A stretch of 64,000 nucleotides of DNA, from assembly GCF_025717675.1 (NCBI RefSeq), contig NZ_JAJIRT010000001.1:620001-684000 (forward strand), read 5' to 3'. Below the pieces are notes generated by a model. It saw only the letters and a list, made by a program, of their open reading frames with translations, searched no databases and was not told the DNA's origin. The stretch is from Paucibacter sp. DJ2R-2 (GTDB lineage: Bacteria > Pseudomonadota > Gammaproteobacteria > Burkholderiales > Burkholderiaceae_C). Of this stretch, positions 8,197-16,360 are shown piece after piece (within the stretch, counting starts at the first letter, position 1; each line of letters starts with the position of its first letter). Position numbers and translations under genes: made by a program.

Positions 8197-10269
8197 ATGC
8201 CCTCCGCCGCCCCGCCCACCCCACCCACGCCGCAGCCACGCGACCCCTATCTCAGCTGGGCACAGGACACCGGCTTCAGCGGTCATGCCGCGTTTGCGAA
8301 ACCTGCGGCCAGCAGCCGGTCCGGCGCACCGCAACTGCCCCTGCTCATCAAGCTGCCACTCGAGAGCTCGCCGCAGGCGCTGAGCTGCCGCGCCGGCATT
8401 CAGCTGCCGCCGGCCTATCTGGACCCGGCCCTGAACAGCCGCTTCTGCTGCGCTTGGGTGGAGCGCGCCGCCTTGAATGGATTGAACGCGGCCGTGGCGG
8501 AGGCTGCCCTGTCCCTGCCCTTGCCCGGGCAGTGCCTTGCGGCGGCTGAGCACCGCCTGCCCGAGCGCGAGGACATGGCCGATGCGCCGCTGGTGATCGG
8601 CGTGATCGACAAGCACTGCGCCCTGCTGCACCGAGCCTACCGGCGCGCCTGGCAGGGCGAGGGCGCGGCGCAGTCGCGCCTGGTCGGCCTCTGGGAGCAA
8701 GGCCGGCGCAGCGAAGGCCAGGCGGGCAGCCCCTGGCACTGCCCCGCCGATTTCGGCTATGGCCGCGCCCTGGGGCGGGCCGCAATCGCCGCCCTGCTAC
8801 CGGGCCTGGACAGCGCCGAGGACGAAGCTGCGGCCTACCGGCGCCTGGGCTATCCGCTCGACGCGCAAGGCCAGCTGCAACCGATGCTGCACGGCCACCA
8901 GGTGCTGGACATCGCCGGGGGTCTGGCGCGCGAACAGGCCTTGCCGGCCAGCGCGGTGCCCATGCGGTCCGGCGACCGGGCCGACCCGGTCGAGCAAGCC
9001 GAGTTGCTGTTCGTGGACGTGCCAGAACCTGGCCCGGAGGACAGCAGCGGCGCCGCCGCCGACGCCTACATCCTGGACGGCATCCACTACATCCTGCGCC
9101 GGGCCGGCCCGCGCGCTCGGGTGCTGATCAACATCAGCATCGGTGCCCTGGCTGGCCCGCATGACGGCCACTCGCTGCTGGAAGAGGCCATGGATGAGCT
9201 GCTGCTCAGCCACCCGCAGCTGGCCATCACCGTGGCGGCGGGCAATGCCGCACAAGAGCCATGGCATGCACGTGGCCAGTTAGACCCTCAGATGCAAAAG
9301 GCCGGCTTGCACTGGCACACCATTCCCGGCGATGCCACCGACAGCTTCATGGAGCTGTGGTTCTTCGCCGAGGACCCACAATCCTTCAGCAGCCTGCGCT
9401 TGCGCCTGCAAAGCCCGAGCGGGCAGGTGTTGGAGGCGGGGCTGGGCGAAGATCGCCTGCTGCCCGGCACGCCGGAACGACCGTTGGCCGGTCTGTACTT
9501 TCAGCTCGCCGGCGCAGGCCGCGCCCAGGCCTTGCTGGCGCTCGCGCCCTGCAGCGGCGAGCGAGCCGGCGAATGCGCCGGGGTCTGGCAGTTGGAGATC
9601 AGTCGCAGCAGCGATGACAGCAAACGGCCCTTGCGCCTGGCGGCCTGGCTGCAGCGCGACACGCCAGGGCGCTCGAGCCGGCCTCTGCTGCAATCCTTCA
9701 TCACCGGCTGCAGCGGCGGCCTGAGCCTGGATGGCGGCAGCGCGCTGAGCAGTCTGGCCAGCGGCCGCTACACCGTGGTGGTCGGCGCCGCACGCGCGCT
9801 AGATGGCTCACGCAGTGCCTATTCGCCGAGCGCCGGCATCAGCGCCTATGGTGCCGCCGACGAGAGCGCGGCCATCTATGGCCTGCTCTGCGCCGGCGCC
9901 TTGAGCGGCAGCTGGGCCCGGCTCAGCGGCACCAGTGCGGCAACGCCGGTGGTGGCGCGCGCGCTAGCGCCGCTGCTGCTGGCCAGCCCCATCCCGGCCA
10001 TGAGCAGTCAGGCGCGCAGCATGGAAGGCGGCGGGGGCAGCAACCACAGCCAGGTCGGCCGCCCTGCCGAGCCGGGCCTGTGGCGACTTGCCGCCGGCCT
10101 GCTCGGCGCCAGCTTTGCGGGCGACACAGAGGAAAACAAGGCGCACCGGGTGGTGCTGCCTGCAAGCAGTGGTTCGGCAGAACCGGCACGCCTGGCCAAT
10201 GAACTGGCCCGAGCGCGCCAACAGGCCTCGCTCAGTACAAGGACGGCGCACCCTCGGGGCGGGTCTTGA
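8197..10269 (+). CDS. S8 (subtilisin-like) serine protease
   Basis: A 690-aa subtilase. The catalytic set is visible: Asp138 (VIGVIDKHC), His232 (MLHGHQVLDIAGG), oxyanion Asn350 (VAAGNA) and nucleophile Ser580 (LSGTSAATPVV). Between Asn350 and Ser580 there is an unusually long insertion of about 230 residues with beta-rich segments (MELWFFAEDPQSFSSLRLRL, LYFQLAGAGRAQALLALAPC). There is no signal peptide and no clear propeptide; the first 45 residues are Pro/Ala-rich. ATG 8197 lies 4 bp after the haloperoxidase-like stop; a longer frame from 8014 overlaps that gene and was rejected. The last 38 bp overlap the convergent acyltransferase gene. Substrate and localisation are unknown. Confidence 0.85.
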   Translation: MPSAAPPTPPTPQPRDPYLSWAQDTGFSGHAAFAKPAASSRSGAPQLPLLIKLPLESSPQALSCRAGIQLPPAYLDPALNSRFCCAWVERAALNGLNAAVAEAALSLPLPGQCLAAAEHRLPEREDMADAPLVIGVIDKHCALLHRAYRRAWQGEGAAQSRLVGLWEQGRRSEGQAGSPWHCPADFGYGRALGRAAIAALLPGLDSAEDEAAAYRRLGYPLDAQGQLQPMLHGHQVLDIAGGLAREQALPASAVPMRSGDRADPVEQAELLFVDVPEPGPEDSSGAAADAYILDGIHYILRRAGPRARVLINISIGALAGPHDGHSLLEEAMDELLLSHPQLAITVAAGNAAQEPWHARGQLDPQMQKAGLHWHTIPGDATDSFMELWFFAEDPQSFSSLRLRLQSPSGQVLEAGLGEDRLLPGTPERPLAGLYFQLAGAGRAQALLALAPCSGERAGECAGVWQLEISRSSDDSKRPLRLAAWLQRDTPGRSSRPLLQSFITGCSGGLSLDGGSALSSLASGRYTVVVGAARALDGSRSAYSPSAGISAYGAADESAAIYGLLCAGALSGSWARLSGTSAATPVVARALAPLLLASPIPAMSSQARSMEGGGGSNHSQVGRPAEPGLWRLAAGLLGASFAGDTEENKAHRVVLPASSGSAEPARLANELARARQQASLSTRTAHPRGGS

Positions 10270-11119
10270 AGCGCTTGTGCACCCAGAGGTACTGGGCGGG
10301 GTTCTCGCGGATGCGCGCTTCCAGCCAGGCGTTGAGCACGCGCGCGTCGGCCTCCAGATCGCCACTCGGGTAGCCTGCGGGCGGTGCAAAGGCCTCGATC
10401 AGATAGCCCTGACCGCCCGGCTTCATGGTCACGACCAGGGGCTGCACCGTCATGCCCATGCTGCGCGCGATCTTGGCAGGCGCCAGCAGGGTGCAAGCGG
10501 GCACACCGAAGAAGGGAATGAAGGCCGAGTCCTTGGCGCCGAAGTCCATGTCCGGCGCGTTCAGAAAGGCATAGCCCTCGCGGATCAGGCGCAGCACCGG
10601 GCGGATGCCGTCATGGCGGTCAACAAACGCGGTCTTGCCGAAACGCGCGCGGCCGGCCAGCAGCTGCGCATCGAAGACCGGGTTGCTCTGGCGCGAATAC
10701 ACATCCACGCCGGGGCAGCTCTGATTCAGCATCAGGGCCGGCGCCGACCATTCCAGGCCGGCGAAATGTGGCAGCAACCACATCACCGGCGTTTCGCCGC
10801 GCTGGGCCAACTGGATATCACCCTTGATTTCCATCAGACGCTGCAGGCGCTCGGCCGGCGCAAACCAGAGCAGGCCGCGCTCCAGCACGCTTCGGCCCAT
10901 CCAGGCGAAATGCTCACGCGCCAGCGCCTGGCGCTGGGCGGCATCGAGCTCGGGAAAGCAGAGTTCGAGATTGCGCAAGGCGATGCGCCGGCGCGAACGC
11001 GCCAACACCCACAGCAAGCTCCCCAGGCCACGACCCAGGGCCGCGAGCAGCGACAACGGCAGGAAATGAAGAAGCCAGAGCAGGCCGATCAGGAACTTGG
11101 CACCCCAGGTGGACAGCAT
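10232..11119 (-). CDS. Lipid A biosynthesis acyltransferase, LpxL/HtrB family
   Basis: Inner-membrane lauroyl/myristoyl-type acyltransferase that adds secondary acyl chains to Kdo-lipid A. 295 aa with an N-terminal membrane segment (about 8-30) and the HX4E catalytic dyad His118/Glu123 (LPHFAGLEW). NPAQYLWVHKRFKTRP at the C-terminus is typical of the family. It begins immediately after the stop codon of the second acyltransferase (11120-12022), so the two form an operon. Which is LpxL and which LpxM/LpxP-like cannot be decided here. The 3' end overlaps the convergent protease gene by 38 bp. Confidence 0.9.
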   Translation of the reverse strand: MLSTWGAKFLIGLLWLLHFLPLSLLAALGRGLGSLLWVLARSRRRIALRNLELCFPELDAAQRQALAREHFAWMGRSVLERGLLWFAPAERLQRLMEIKGDIQLAQRGETPVMWLLPHFAGLEWSAPALMLNQSCPGVDVYSRQSNPVFDAQLLAGRARFGKTAFVDRHDGIRPVLRLIREGYAFLNAPDMDFGAKDSAFIPFFGVPACTLLAPAKIARSMGMTVQPLVVTMKPGGQGYLIEAFAPPAGYPSGDLEADARVLNAWLEARIRENPAQYLWVHKRFKTRPEGAPSLY

Positions 11120-12022
11120 TCAACGCTCCGCTTCGGCGGCAGGCGCAGTTGCGGCGGCCGGAGCGGCCGCAATGTCCAGGCCACGCGGCTGCTTGTAACG
11201 GTGGTAGCCCCAGAGGTATTGGCTGGGCGCCAGGCAGATCAGCTGTTCCATGGATTGATTGATGAGCAGGGCGGCCGATTCTGGCGTGATTTCGCGCCCG
11301 ATCTCGGGGCCGGGTCGCACATGCACCACATATCCGCGGCCCTTCTCTAGACGCTCACCCCAAATCAGGAGCGCGCGCGCGCCGGTCTGCTGCAGCAAAC
11401 GGCTGGCCAAGGTCATGGTGTAGGCCTGCCGGCCGAAGAACGGCGCCCAGACACCCAGGCCATCGGGCGGCACCTGGTCGGGCAGCAGGCCGATGGTGTG
11501 GCCCTGGCGCAGGGCGCGAATCATTTGCCGCACCCCGGCCAGATTGGCAGGCGCCGTATCCAGCCCCGGTCGACCACGCGAGCCATCGACCACCTCACGC
11601 AGCCAGGCCTGGCGGGCCGGCCGAAACAGCACGGTGATGGGCGCCTTCGCACTTTCCGCAAAGCGCTCGGCATAGGCCTGGGCGCAGATCTCAAAGCAAG
11701 CCAGATGCGGCGTCATCAGCACCAGACCGCGCCGCTCCTGCAGGGCTAGCGCGATCAGTTCGGCGCCGTCCCAGCTGACCCGCTCGCCCAGCGGCGTGCC
11801 CGGCGGACGCAGCCACAGCCAGGGCAACTCGGCAATCATGCGCCCGGCCGCAGCCACGCCGCCGCGTACCGCCGGCCAAGCCAGACCGGCCTGAGCCACA
11901 TTGGCCCGATAGCGGCGCCGGTAGGTGCTTGAGGCCAGGAAAGTCAGCCAACCGGCCAGCGACCCGAAAGCATGGAGCAGCCGCAGGGGGCATTTGGAGA
12001 GCAGGCGAAGTAGCACAAACAT
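11120..12022 (-). CDS. Lipid A biosynthesis acyltransferase, second LpxL/LpxM-type paralogue
   Basis: A 300-aa member of the same family as its neighbour, with His106/Glu111 of the HX4E dyad (MTPHLACFE) and the C-terminal [15 protein letters not shown] motif. An N-terminal hydrophobic segment ([20 protein letters not shown]) anchors it in the inner membrane, and the Ala/Pro-rich tail is probably disordered. Start ATG 12022 is chosen over a 34-codon longer frame because the family N-terminus begins here. The gene is divergent from metK, an arrangement common in Burkholderiales, and abuts the next acyltransferase gene directly. Confidence 0.9.
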   Translation of the reverse strand: MFVLLRLLSKCPLRLLHAFGSLAGWLTFLASSTYRRRYRANVAQAGLAWPAVRGGVAAAGRMIAELPWLWLRPPGTPLGERVSWDGAELIALALQERRGLVLMTPHLACFEICAQAYAERFAESAKAPITVLFRPARQAWLREVVDGSRGRPGLDTAPANLAGVRQMIRALRQGHTIGLLPDQVPPDGLGVWAPFFGRQAYTMTLASRLLQQTGARALLIWGERLEKGRGYVVHVRPGPEIGREITPESAALLINQSMEQLICLAPSQYLWGYHRYKQPRGLDIAAAPAAATAPAAEAER

Positions 12023-12027
12023 ATTTC

Positions 12028-12033
12028 TATAAT
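12028..12033 (+). promoter_or_regulatory. Candidate -10 element for metK
   Basis: A perfect TATAAT lies just inside and upstream of the divergent lpxL-type start. No good -35 is found 16-18 bp upstream. If used, transcription would begin near 12040, giving metK a leader of about 160 nt. The assignment rests on the hexamer alone. Confidence 0.45.
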
Positions 12034-12036
12034 CAG

Positions 12037-12075
12037 CGCATCGCCGAGTTACTGAACAACTTGCGGGGCGATGCG
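12037..12075 (+). promoter_or_regulatory. Stable hairpin in the metK leader
   Basis: CGCATCGCC (12037-12045) pairs perfectly with GGCGATGCG (12067-12075), a 9-bp GC-rich stem with a 21-nt loop. Two further possible hairpins lie downstream: GGCAGCG/TGCTGCT (12107-12113 with 12126-12132) and CGGC/GCCG (12166-12169 with 12173-12176) close to the metK ribosome binding site. I do not recognise a known riboswitch class here. Confidence 0.5.
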
Positions 12076-12201
12076 GGCCTTGTTCGAGAGATTGAGGGGT
12101 CCGCCGGGCAGCGATGCTCAACAAATGCTGCTAAAGCGTTCGCCGCGTCTCCAAACCAGACAGTCCGGCAACGCCGTCGAACTATCAACTGGAGTGTAAA
12201 A

Positions 12202-13380
12202 GTGGCGAACGATTTTCTCTTTACTTCTGAATCCGTCTCCGAGGGTCACCCGGACAAGGTGGCCGACCAGATCTCGGATGCGATTCTCGACGCAATCTTT
12301 ACCCAAGACCCCTTGTCCCGTGTCGCGGCCGAAACGCTGACCAACACCGGCCTCGTGGTGCTGGCAGGCGAGATCACCACCAACGCGCACGTGGACTACA
12401 TCCAGGTGGCGCGCGACACCATCAAGCGCATCGGCTACGACAACACCGAGTACGGCATCGACTACAAGGGCTGCGCGGTGCTGGTGGCCTATGACAAGCA
12501 GAGCAATGACATCGCCCAAGGCGTGGACCGCGCCAGCGACGACCACCTGAACATCGGCGCCGGCGACCAGGGCCTGATGTTCGGCTACGCCTGTGACGAG
12601 ACGCCGGAGCTGATGCCTGCACCGATCTACTACGCCCACCGTTTGGTTGAGCGCCAGGCGCAGATGCGCAAGGACGGCCGTCTGCCCTTCCTGCGCCCGG
12701 ACGCCAAGAGCCAGGTGACCATGCGCTATGTGGACGGCAAGCCGCACAGCATCGACACCGTGGTGCTGTCCAGCCAGCACGCGCCCGAGATGAGCGACGG
12801 CGCCAAGATGAAGCCCGAGTTCATCGAGGCGGTGATCGAGGAAATCATCAAGCCGGTGCTGCCCAAGGAATGGCTGAAGGACACGAAATACCTGATCAAC
12901 CCGACCGGCCGTTTCGTCATTGGCGGCCCGCAAGGTGATTGCGGCCTGACCGGCCGCAAGATCATCGTCGACACCTATGGCGGCGCCTGCCCGCACGGCG
13001 GCGGCGCCTTCTCGGGCAAGGACCCGAGCAAGGTCGACCGCTCGGCCGCTTACGCAGCCCGTTACGTGGCCAAGAACATCGTCGCCGCCGGCCTGGCCCG
13101 CCAGTGCCAGATCCAGGTGGCCTACGCCATCGGCGTGGCCCGCCCGATGAACGTGACCGTCTACACCGAAGGCACTGGCGTGATCAGCGACGAGAAGCTG
13201 GCCGCCCTGGTCAACGAGCATTTCGATCTGCGCCCCAAGGGCATCATCCAGATGCTGGACCTGCTGCGCCCGATCTATACCAAGACCGCCGCCTACGGCC
13301 ACTTTGGCCGCGAAGAGCCGGAGTTCACATGGGAGCGGACTGACAAGGCTGCAGCGCTGCGTGCTGCAGCTGGGCTGTAA
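12202..13380 (+). CDS. metK: S-adenosylmethionine synthetase
   Basis: Makes SAM from methionine and ATP. 392 aa starting V(M)[28 protein letters not shown]; the ATP-binding GHPDK, the P-loop-like motif at [16 protein letters not shown] and the [16 protein letters not shown] segment are all present, and the length is normal. The start is GTG at 12202, with GGAG at 12191-12194 as ribosome binding site; no in-frame ATG fits. It is preceded by a leader of about 160 nt with predicted structure and followed by a bidirectional terminator. It supplies the methyl donor whose by-product is handled by ahcY (17789). Confidence 0.97.
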   Translation: MANDFLFTSESVSEGHPDKVADQISDAILDAIFTQDPLSRVAAETLTNTGLVVLAGEITTNAHVDYIQVARDTIKRIGYDNTEYGIDYKGCAVLVAYDKQSNDIAQGVDRASDDHLNIGAGDQGLMFGYACDETPELMPAPIYYAHRLVERQAQMRKDGRLPFLRPDAKSQVTMRYVDGKPHSIDTVVLSSQHAPEMSDGAKMKPEFIEAVIEEIIKPVLPKEWLKDTKYLINPTGRFVIGGPQGDCGLTGRKIIVDTYGGACPHGGGAFSGKDPSKVDRSAAYAARYVAKNIVAAGLARQCQIQVAYAIGVARPMNVTVYTEGTGVISDEKLAALVNEHFDLRPKGIIQMLDLLRPIYTKTAAYGHFGREEPEFTWERTDKAAALRAAAGL

Positions 13381-13420
13381 GGCCCACCTCGCGCCAGCGA
13401 GGCATCGGTCCGCGGGCGAT

Positions 13421-13445
13421 GCTCATGCTGCGAAGCAGCGTGAGC
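13421..13445 (+). other. Hairpin in metK 3' region
   Basis: GCTCATGCTGC (13421-13431) pairs with GCAGCGTGAGC (13435-13445) across a GAA loop, with one G-U pair. There is no T-tract. It may stabilise the metK transcript end; the real terminator lies further on. Confidence 0.4.
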
Positions 13446-13513
13446 AGAGACCAAAGAACTGACGAGCCAAGACCCCGGCTGCGGCGAGGACTGCAGCATT
13501 TCTTGTCCCAAAC

Positions 13514-13550
13514 AAAAAGGCCGCTCCGGCATCCCGGAGCGGCCTTTTTT
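13514..13550. terminator. Bidirectional intrinsic terminator between metK and cheY-like gene
   Basis: An 11-bp perfect stem, GGCCGCTCCGG (13519-13529) with CCGGAGCGGCC (13534-13544), loop CATC. It is preceded by AAAAA and followed by TTTTTT, so it can end transcription of metK on the plus strand and of the CheY-like gene on the minus strand. Confidence 0.9.
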
Positions 13551-13564
13551 CATGGGCGCAGGTT

Positions 13565-13936
13565 TCAGCTCAATCCGCAGAACTTCTTGAACGGCGCCAG
13601 CACCGCGTCGCCGCGGAAGGGCTTGACGATCCAGCCCGTGACTCCGACTTCCTTGCCGCGCGCGCGCATGGCCGGGTTGTCTTCGGTGGTCAGCATGATG
13701 ATGCGCACGTCTTTGTTGCCCAGCTCCTTGCGGATCTTGTCGGCCATGGTGAGCCCGTCCATATTGGGCATATTGACGTCGCTGACGATCAGCTTGATGC
13801 CGGGGTCGCTGCGCAGCTGCAGCAGACCGTCACGGCCATCGGAGGCCACGGCCACTTGAAAGCCGTTTTGATTCAAATAGCCCGCCACGATCTCACGCAT
13901 GGTGGCGGAGTCGTCAACCACCAGAACATTCGCCAT
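13565..13936 (-). CDS. CheY-like single-domain response regulator
   Basis: A 123-aa stand-alone receiver domain. Acidic pair Asp8/Asp9 (VVDDS), phosphoacceptor Asp53 (VSDVNMPNMDG), Thr83/84 (MLTTE) and Lys105 (IVKPF) are all intact, so it should be phosphorylated and act by protein contact rather than DNA binding. AGGAG just before ATG 13936 is a good ribosome binding site. It follows the receiver/CheX-like gene by 54 bp on the same strand. The pair suggests a chemotaxis or motility branch in which the CheX-type domain might dephosphorylate this CheY; that is inference. Confidence 0.92.
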   Translation of the reverse strand: MANVLVVDDSATMREIVAGYLNQNGFQVAVASDGRDGLLQLRSDPGIKLIVSDVNMPNMDGLTMADKIRKELGNKDVRIIMLTTEDNPAMRARGKEVGVTGWIVKPFRGDAVLAPFKKFCGLS

Positions 13937-13990
13937 ATTTTTCTCTCCTCACGCTGCCGCAGTTGCGGGCTCATTCAAGGGGTCATTCGC

Positions 13991-14956
13991 TCAGAACAGA
14001 TCCAGCTCACCGGTGGGGCTGACCGTCGGGGCCGCCGCATCAAACTCGGCAAACTCATCGGGTGACCAGTGCAGATTGAAGATGAAGCGCTGCACGATCA
14101 TCAAGGGCGGCAGGCCCGGCCGGAAGGGGTCAGACAGCTGGTAGCGTATGCACAGCTGCGGGTCTTGCGAGCCGAAGCTGATGTATTTGTGCTCGTGGTT
14201 GATGACGATGGGCACCTGCGTCTGCTGATTGGCAAAGGCCTGGGGCGGGATGTAGCGGTTCTTGAACGCGCCCCAGATCAGATTGGTGGTCTCGCCGAGC
14301 ATATTGTTGAGCTCGCGGAAGTTCAGGTCGCCGCCGATGCCGGCATAGCTGAAGCCCTGGATCAGGCCCTGGCGCAGGGCGCTTTCCTCGGTCTGCAGCA
14401 TCATGTAGCCGCGACACCAGGTGCTCTCAATGGCGATCAGGGTCGACACCTCGCCATGGATGATGCGGTCATGCACCACATAGGGCGACTCCGACACCAC
14501 CAAGGCATTCGGGAACATGGCGCCCAGGGCCGAACGGGTCAGGTCAACGATGCCATGCACCAGGCTGGTCGGGTAACGCAGACTGAAGATGGTGTACTCC
14601 ACCGCCGCCTTGAGATGGGCCAGGTCGCCGGTGTTCCAGCGGTGGCGCACCACCACCTCTTCCTCGGGCGCCAGCTGGCGCTCGGTGGTGCGGCGCAGAA
14701 AGATGGGCAGCTCGGGCCGAAGCTTGTGGATGGCGCGCGCCAGATGCAAGCCGTCGGGGCCGTCACAAGGCAGGTCCTCGGCCAGCAGCACGCCACCCAG
14801 GTCCTTGTTCTGCGCCAGCGTCGCCAAGGCATCGGCGGCCGAGCGCGGCAGCGCCATCAGGCCGACCTCGCGGCAGAACTCGTTCAAGACCTGGAATTGC
14901 GCCGCATCATGCTCGAGCAGCAGCACCTTGGCTTCAAGTTGGGTGGTTTCGGTCAT
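13991..14956 (-). CDS. Degenerate receiver domain fused to a CheX-like chemotaxis phosphatase domain
   Basis: About residues 8-125 have a receiver-like fold (AKVLLLEHDAAQFQVLNEFC, then VLLAEDLPCDG), but the usual phospho-Asp position of LLDxxMP is Ala (LLAEDLP), so phosphorylation is doubtful. The C-terminal ~190 residues resemble the CheC/CheX family: FRELNNMLGETTNLIWGAFK carries the E-x2-N type helix that in CheX attacks phospho-CheY. It is 321 aa from ATG 14956; ATG 14962 two codons upstream is equally possible and no strong ribosome binding site decides. It precedes the CheY-like gene and is divergent from REC-GGDEF across 333 bp. Confidence 0.75.
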   Translation of the reverse strand: MTETTQLEAKVLLLEHDAAQFQVLNEFCREVGLMALPRSAADALATLAQNKDLGGVLLAEDLPCDGPDGLHLARAIHKLRPELPIFLRRTTERQLAPEEEVVVRHRWNTGDLAHLKAAVEYTIFSLRYPTSLVHGIVDLTRSALGAMFPNALVVSESPYVVHDRIIHGEVSTLIAIESTWCRGYMMLQTEESALRQGLIQGFSYAGIGGDLNFRELNNMLGETTNLIWGAFKNRYIPPQAFANQQTQVPIVINHEHKYISFGSQDPQLCIRYQLSDPFRPGLPPLMIVQRFIFNLHWSPDEFAEFDAAAPTVSPTGELDLF

Positions 14957-15289
14957 GTACATGCCCAGGCGGAGACGCCTGCCCTTTTCAACACAAGAGG
15001 AGCTCGCAGACCGGCCAGGCACAAAGAGGAGGAGGCCCTGACGCGCCCCTCCTCAACAGGCCGGAGATCCCGACAGGACGCCTCACGCACAGCGGCAGGC
15101 GCCCATCGGCTCTGTGTTCTCTTTATCGGCCACCACGCGCGGTTCTGAAGCAAAAAACAGCGCGACAAGCGCTTGGTGTACTCAAGCCGGGCCCTTGAAC
15201 GCCGATAGCGCATGGACGAGTGGAGCGACCGCGCGAAGCACCCGCGCCCGGCCGGCTGACCACCGCACCGTCAAACCGCGGACCCGCCT
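14957..15289. other. Divergent intergenic region, 333 bp
   Basis: It separates the CheX-like gene (minus) and the REC-GGDEF gene (plus). I see no convincing gene, terminator, strong -35/-10 pair or long repeat. Promoters for both genes must lie here but cannot be assigned. Confidence 0.5.
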
Positions 15290-16303
15290 ATGGCCATCAC
15301 CTCGCCCAACCCACTCACCGTGCTGATCGTTGACGATCAAAGCGCCACCCGCGTCGCCGTCAGCGCCGAGCTGGACCGGGTCGGCCACCGCGTCATCGAA
15401 GCCGACAGCGGGGAATGGGCCCTGGAACTGTTCATCCGCTACCGGCCTGATATGGTCCTGCTGGATGTGGAAATGCCGGTCCACGACGGCTACTGGACCG
15501 CTCGAGCCATGCGCGCGGCCGAGCCAGGGGGCTGGACACCGATCCTCTTTCTGTCTCAACGTGACCAGGATCAGGACGTCTGGCAAGGCATCGACGCCGG
15601 CGGCGACGACTACCTGATCAAGCCCCTGTCACCGATGATCTTGCATGCCAAGCTGCGCGCCATGCAGCGCCTGATAGGCATGCGGCAACGGCTGCTGGAG
15701 ATGTCCGAGGAATTGCGCCTGGCCAACGCGCAATTGCAGGAACTGAGCAGCATTGACAGCCTGACTGGCTTGATGAACCGCCGCGCCCTCGACGCCCGGC
15801 TGCATGAAGAAATCGGGCGAGCCCGACGGGAGGGCACGCCGCTGACGCTTGTTCTCTGCGATGTGGACTTCTTCAAACGCTACAACGACAGCCTGGGTCA
15901 TGTGGAGGGTGACGGTTGCCTGCGCCAGGTGGCACGGCTGCTCAGCGAGGCCTGTCGCCGCCCGAGCGACTGCGTGGCCCGCTACGGCGGCGAAGAGTTC
16001 GCCCTGGTCCTGCCCAACACGCCACGTTCGGGCGCCATGACCTATGCACGGACCCTGACCCATCTCGTGACCCATGCCCATATCGCGCACCCGGATTCGC
16101 CCGTCGCCAGCCACGTCAGCTTGTCCGGCGGCATCACGACCTGCGTTCCCGACGCGTCGACCACGGCCGAGGGTCTGTTGATTCGCGCCGATGACGCGCT
16201 GTACACGGCCAAGGCACATGGCCGCAACCGCTTCTTCAGCTACGAAATGCTGCTCGACACGGTGGAGCAGAGGGAGTTGCTGCGCGCCACACCCAAGCTC
16301 TGA
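15290..16303 (+). CDS. Response regulator diguanylate cyclase (REC-GGDEF)
   Basis: Makes cyclic di-GMP under control of a phosphorylated receiver. The receiver at 10-125 has Asp15/Asp16, phosphoacceptor Asp59 (LLDVEMP) and Lys111. A coiled-coil linker (about 128-155) leads to a GGDEF domain with GGEEF at 233-237 and metal-site DVDFFKRYNDSLGH. The RxxD product-inhibition site is present (RPSD, 224-227, five residues before GGEEF). All catalytic features are intact, so an active, feedback-controlled enzyme of the PleD/WspR type is expected. 337 aa. No partner kinase is encoded nearby; the CheY/CheX-like pair is divergent from it. Confidence 0.93.
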   Translation: MAITSPNPLTVLIVDDQSATRVAVSAELDRVGHRVIEADSGEWALELFIRYRPDMVLLDVEMPVHDGYWTARAMRAAEPGGWTPILFLSQRDQDQDVWQGIDAGGDDYLIKPLSPMILHAKLRAMQRLIGMRQRLLEMSEELRLANAQLQELSSIDSLTGLMNRRALDARLHEEIGRARREGTPLTLVLCDVDFFKRYNDSLGHVEGDGCLRQVARLLSEACRRPSDCVARYGGEEFALVLPNTPRSGAMTYARTLTHLVTHAHIAHPDSPVASHVSLSGGITTCVPDASTTAEGLLIRADDALYTAKAHGRNRFFSYEMLLDTVEQRELLRATPKL

Positions 16304-16360
16304 AACAGCTGGACAAAACCACAGCCCCTTGCCTATGCTCGGCGCCCAGGAGGGCCGCTC

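Noticed and set aside
12080-12140. metK leader as a SAM-II/SAM-V riboswitch
   Set aside because: A GCTAAAG-like string (12130-12136) is present, but the conserved 5' pairing region of those classes cannot be built. It is kept as an unassigned leader.
13381-13513. Small gene between metK and its terminator
   Set aside because: No frame with a start, ribosome binding site and coding character; one hairpin explains the visible structure.
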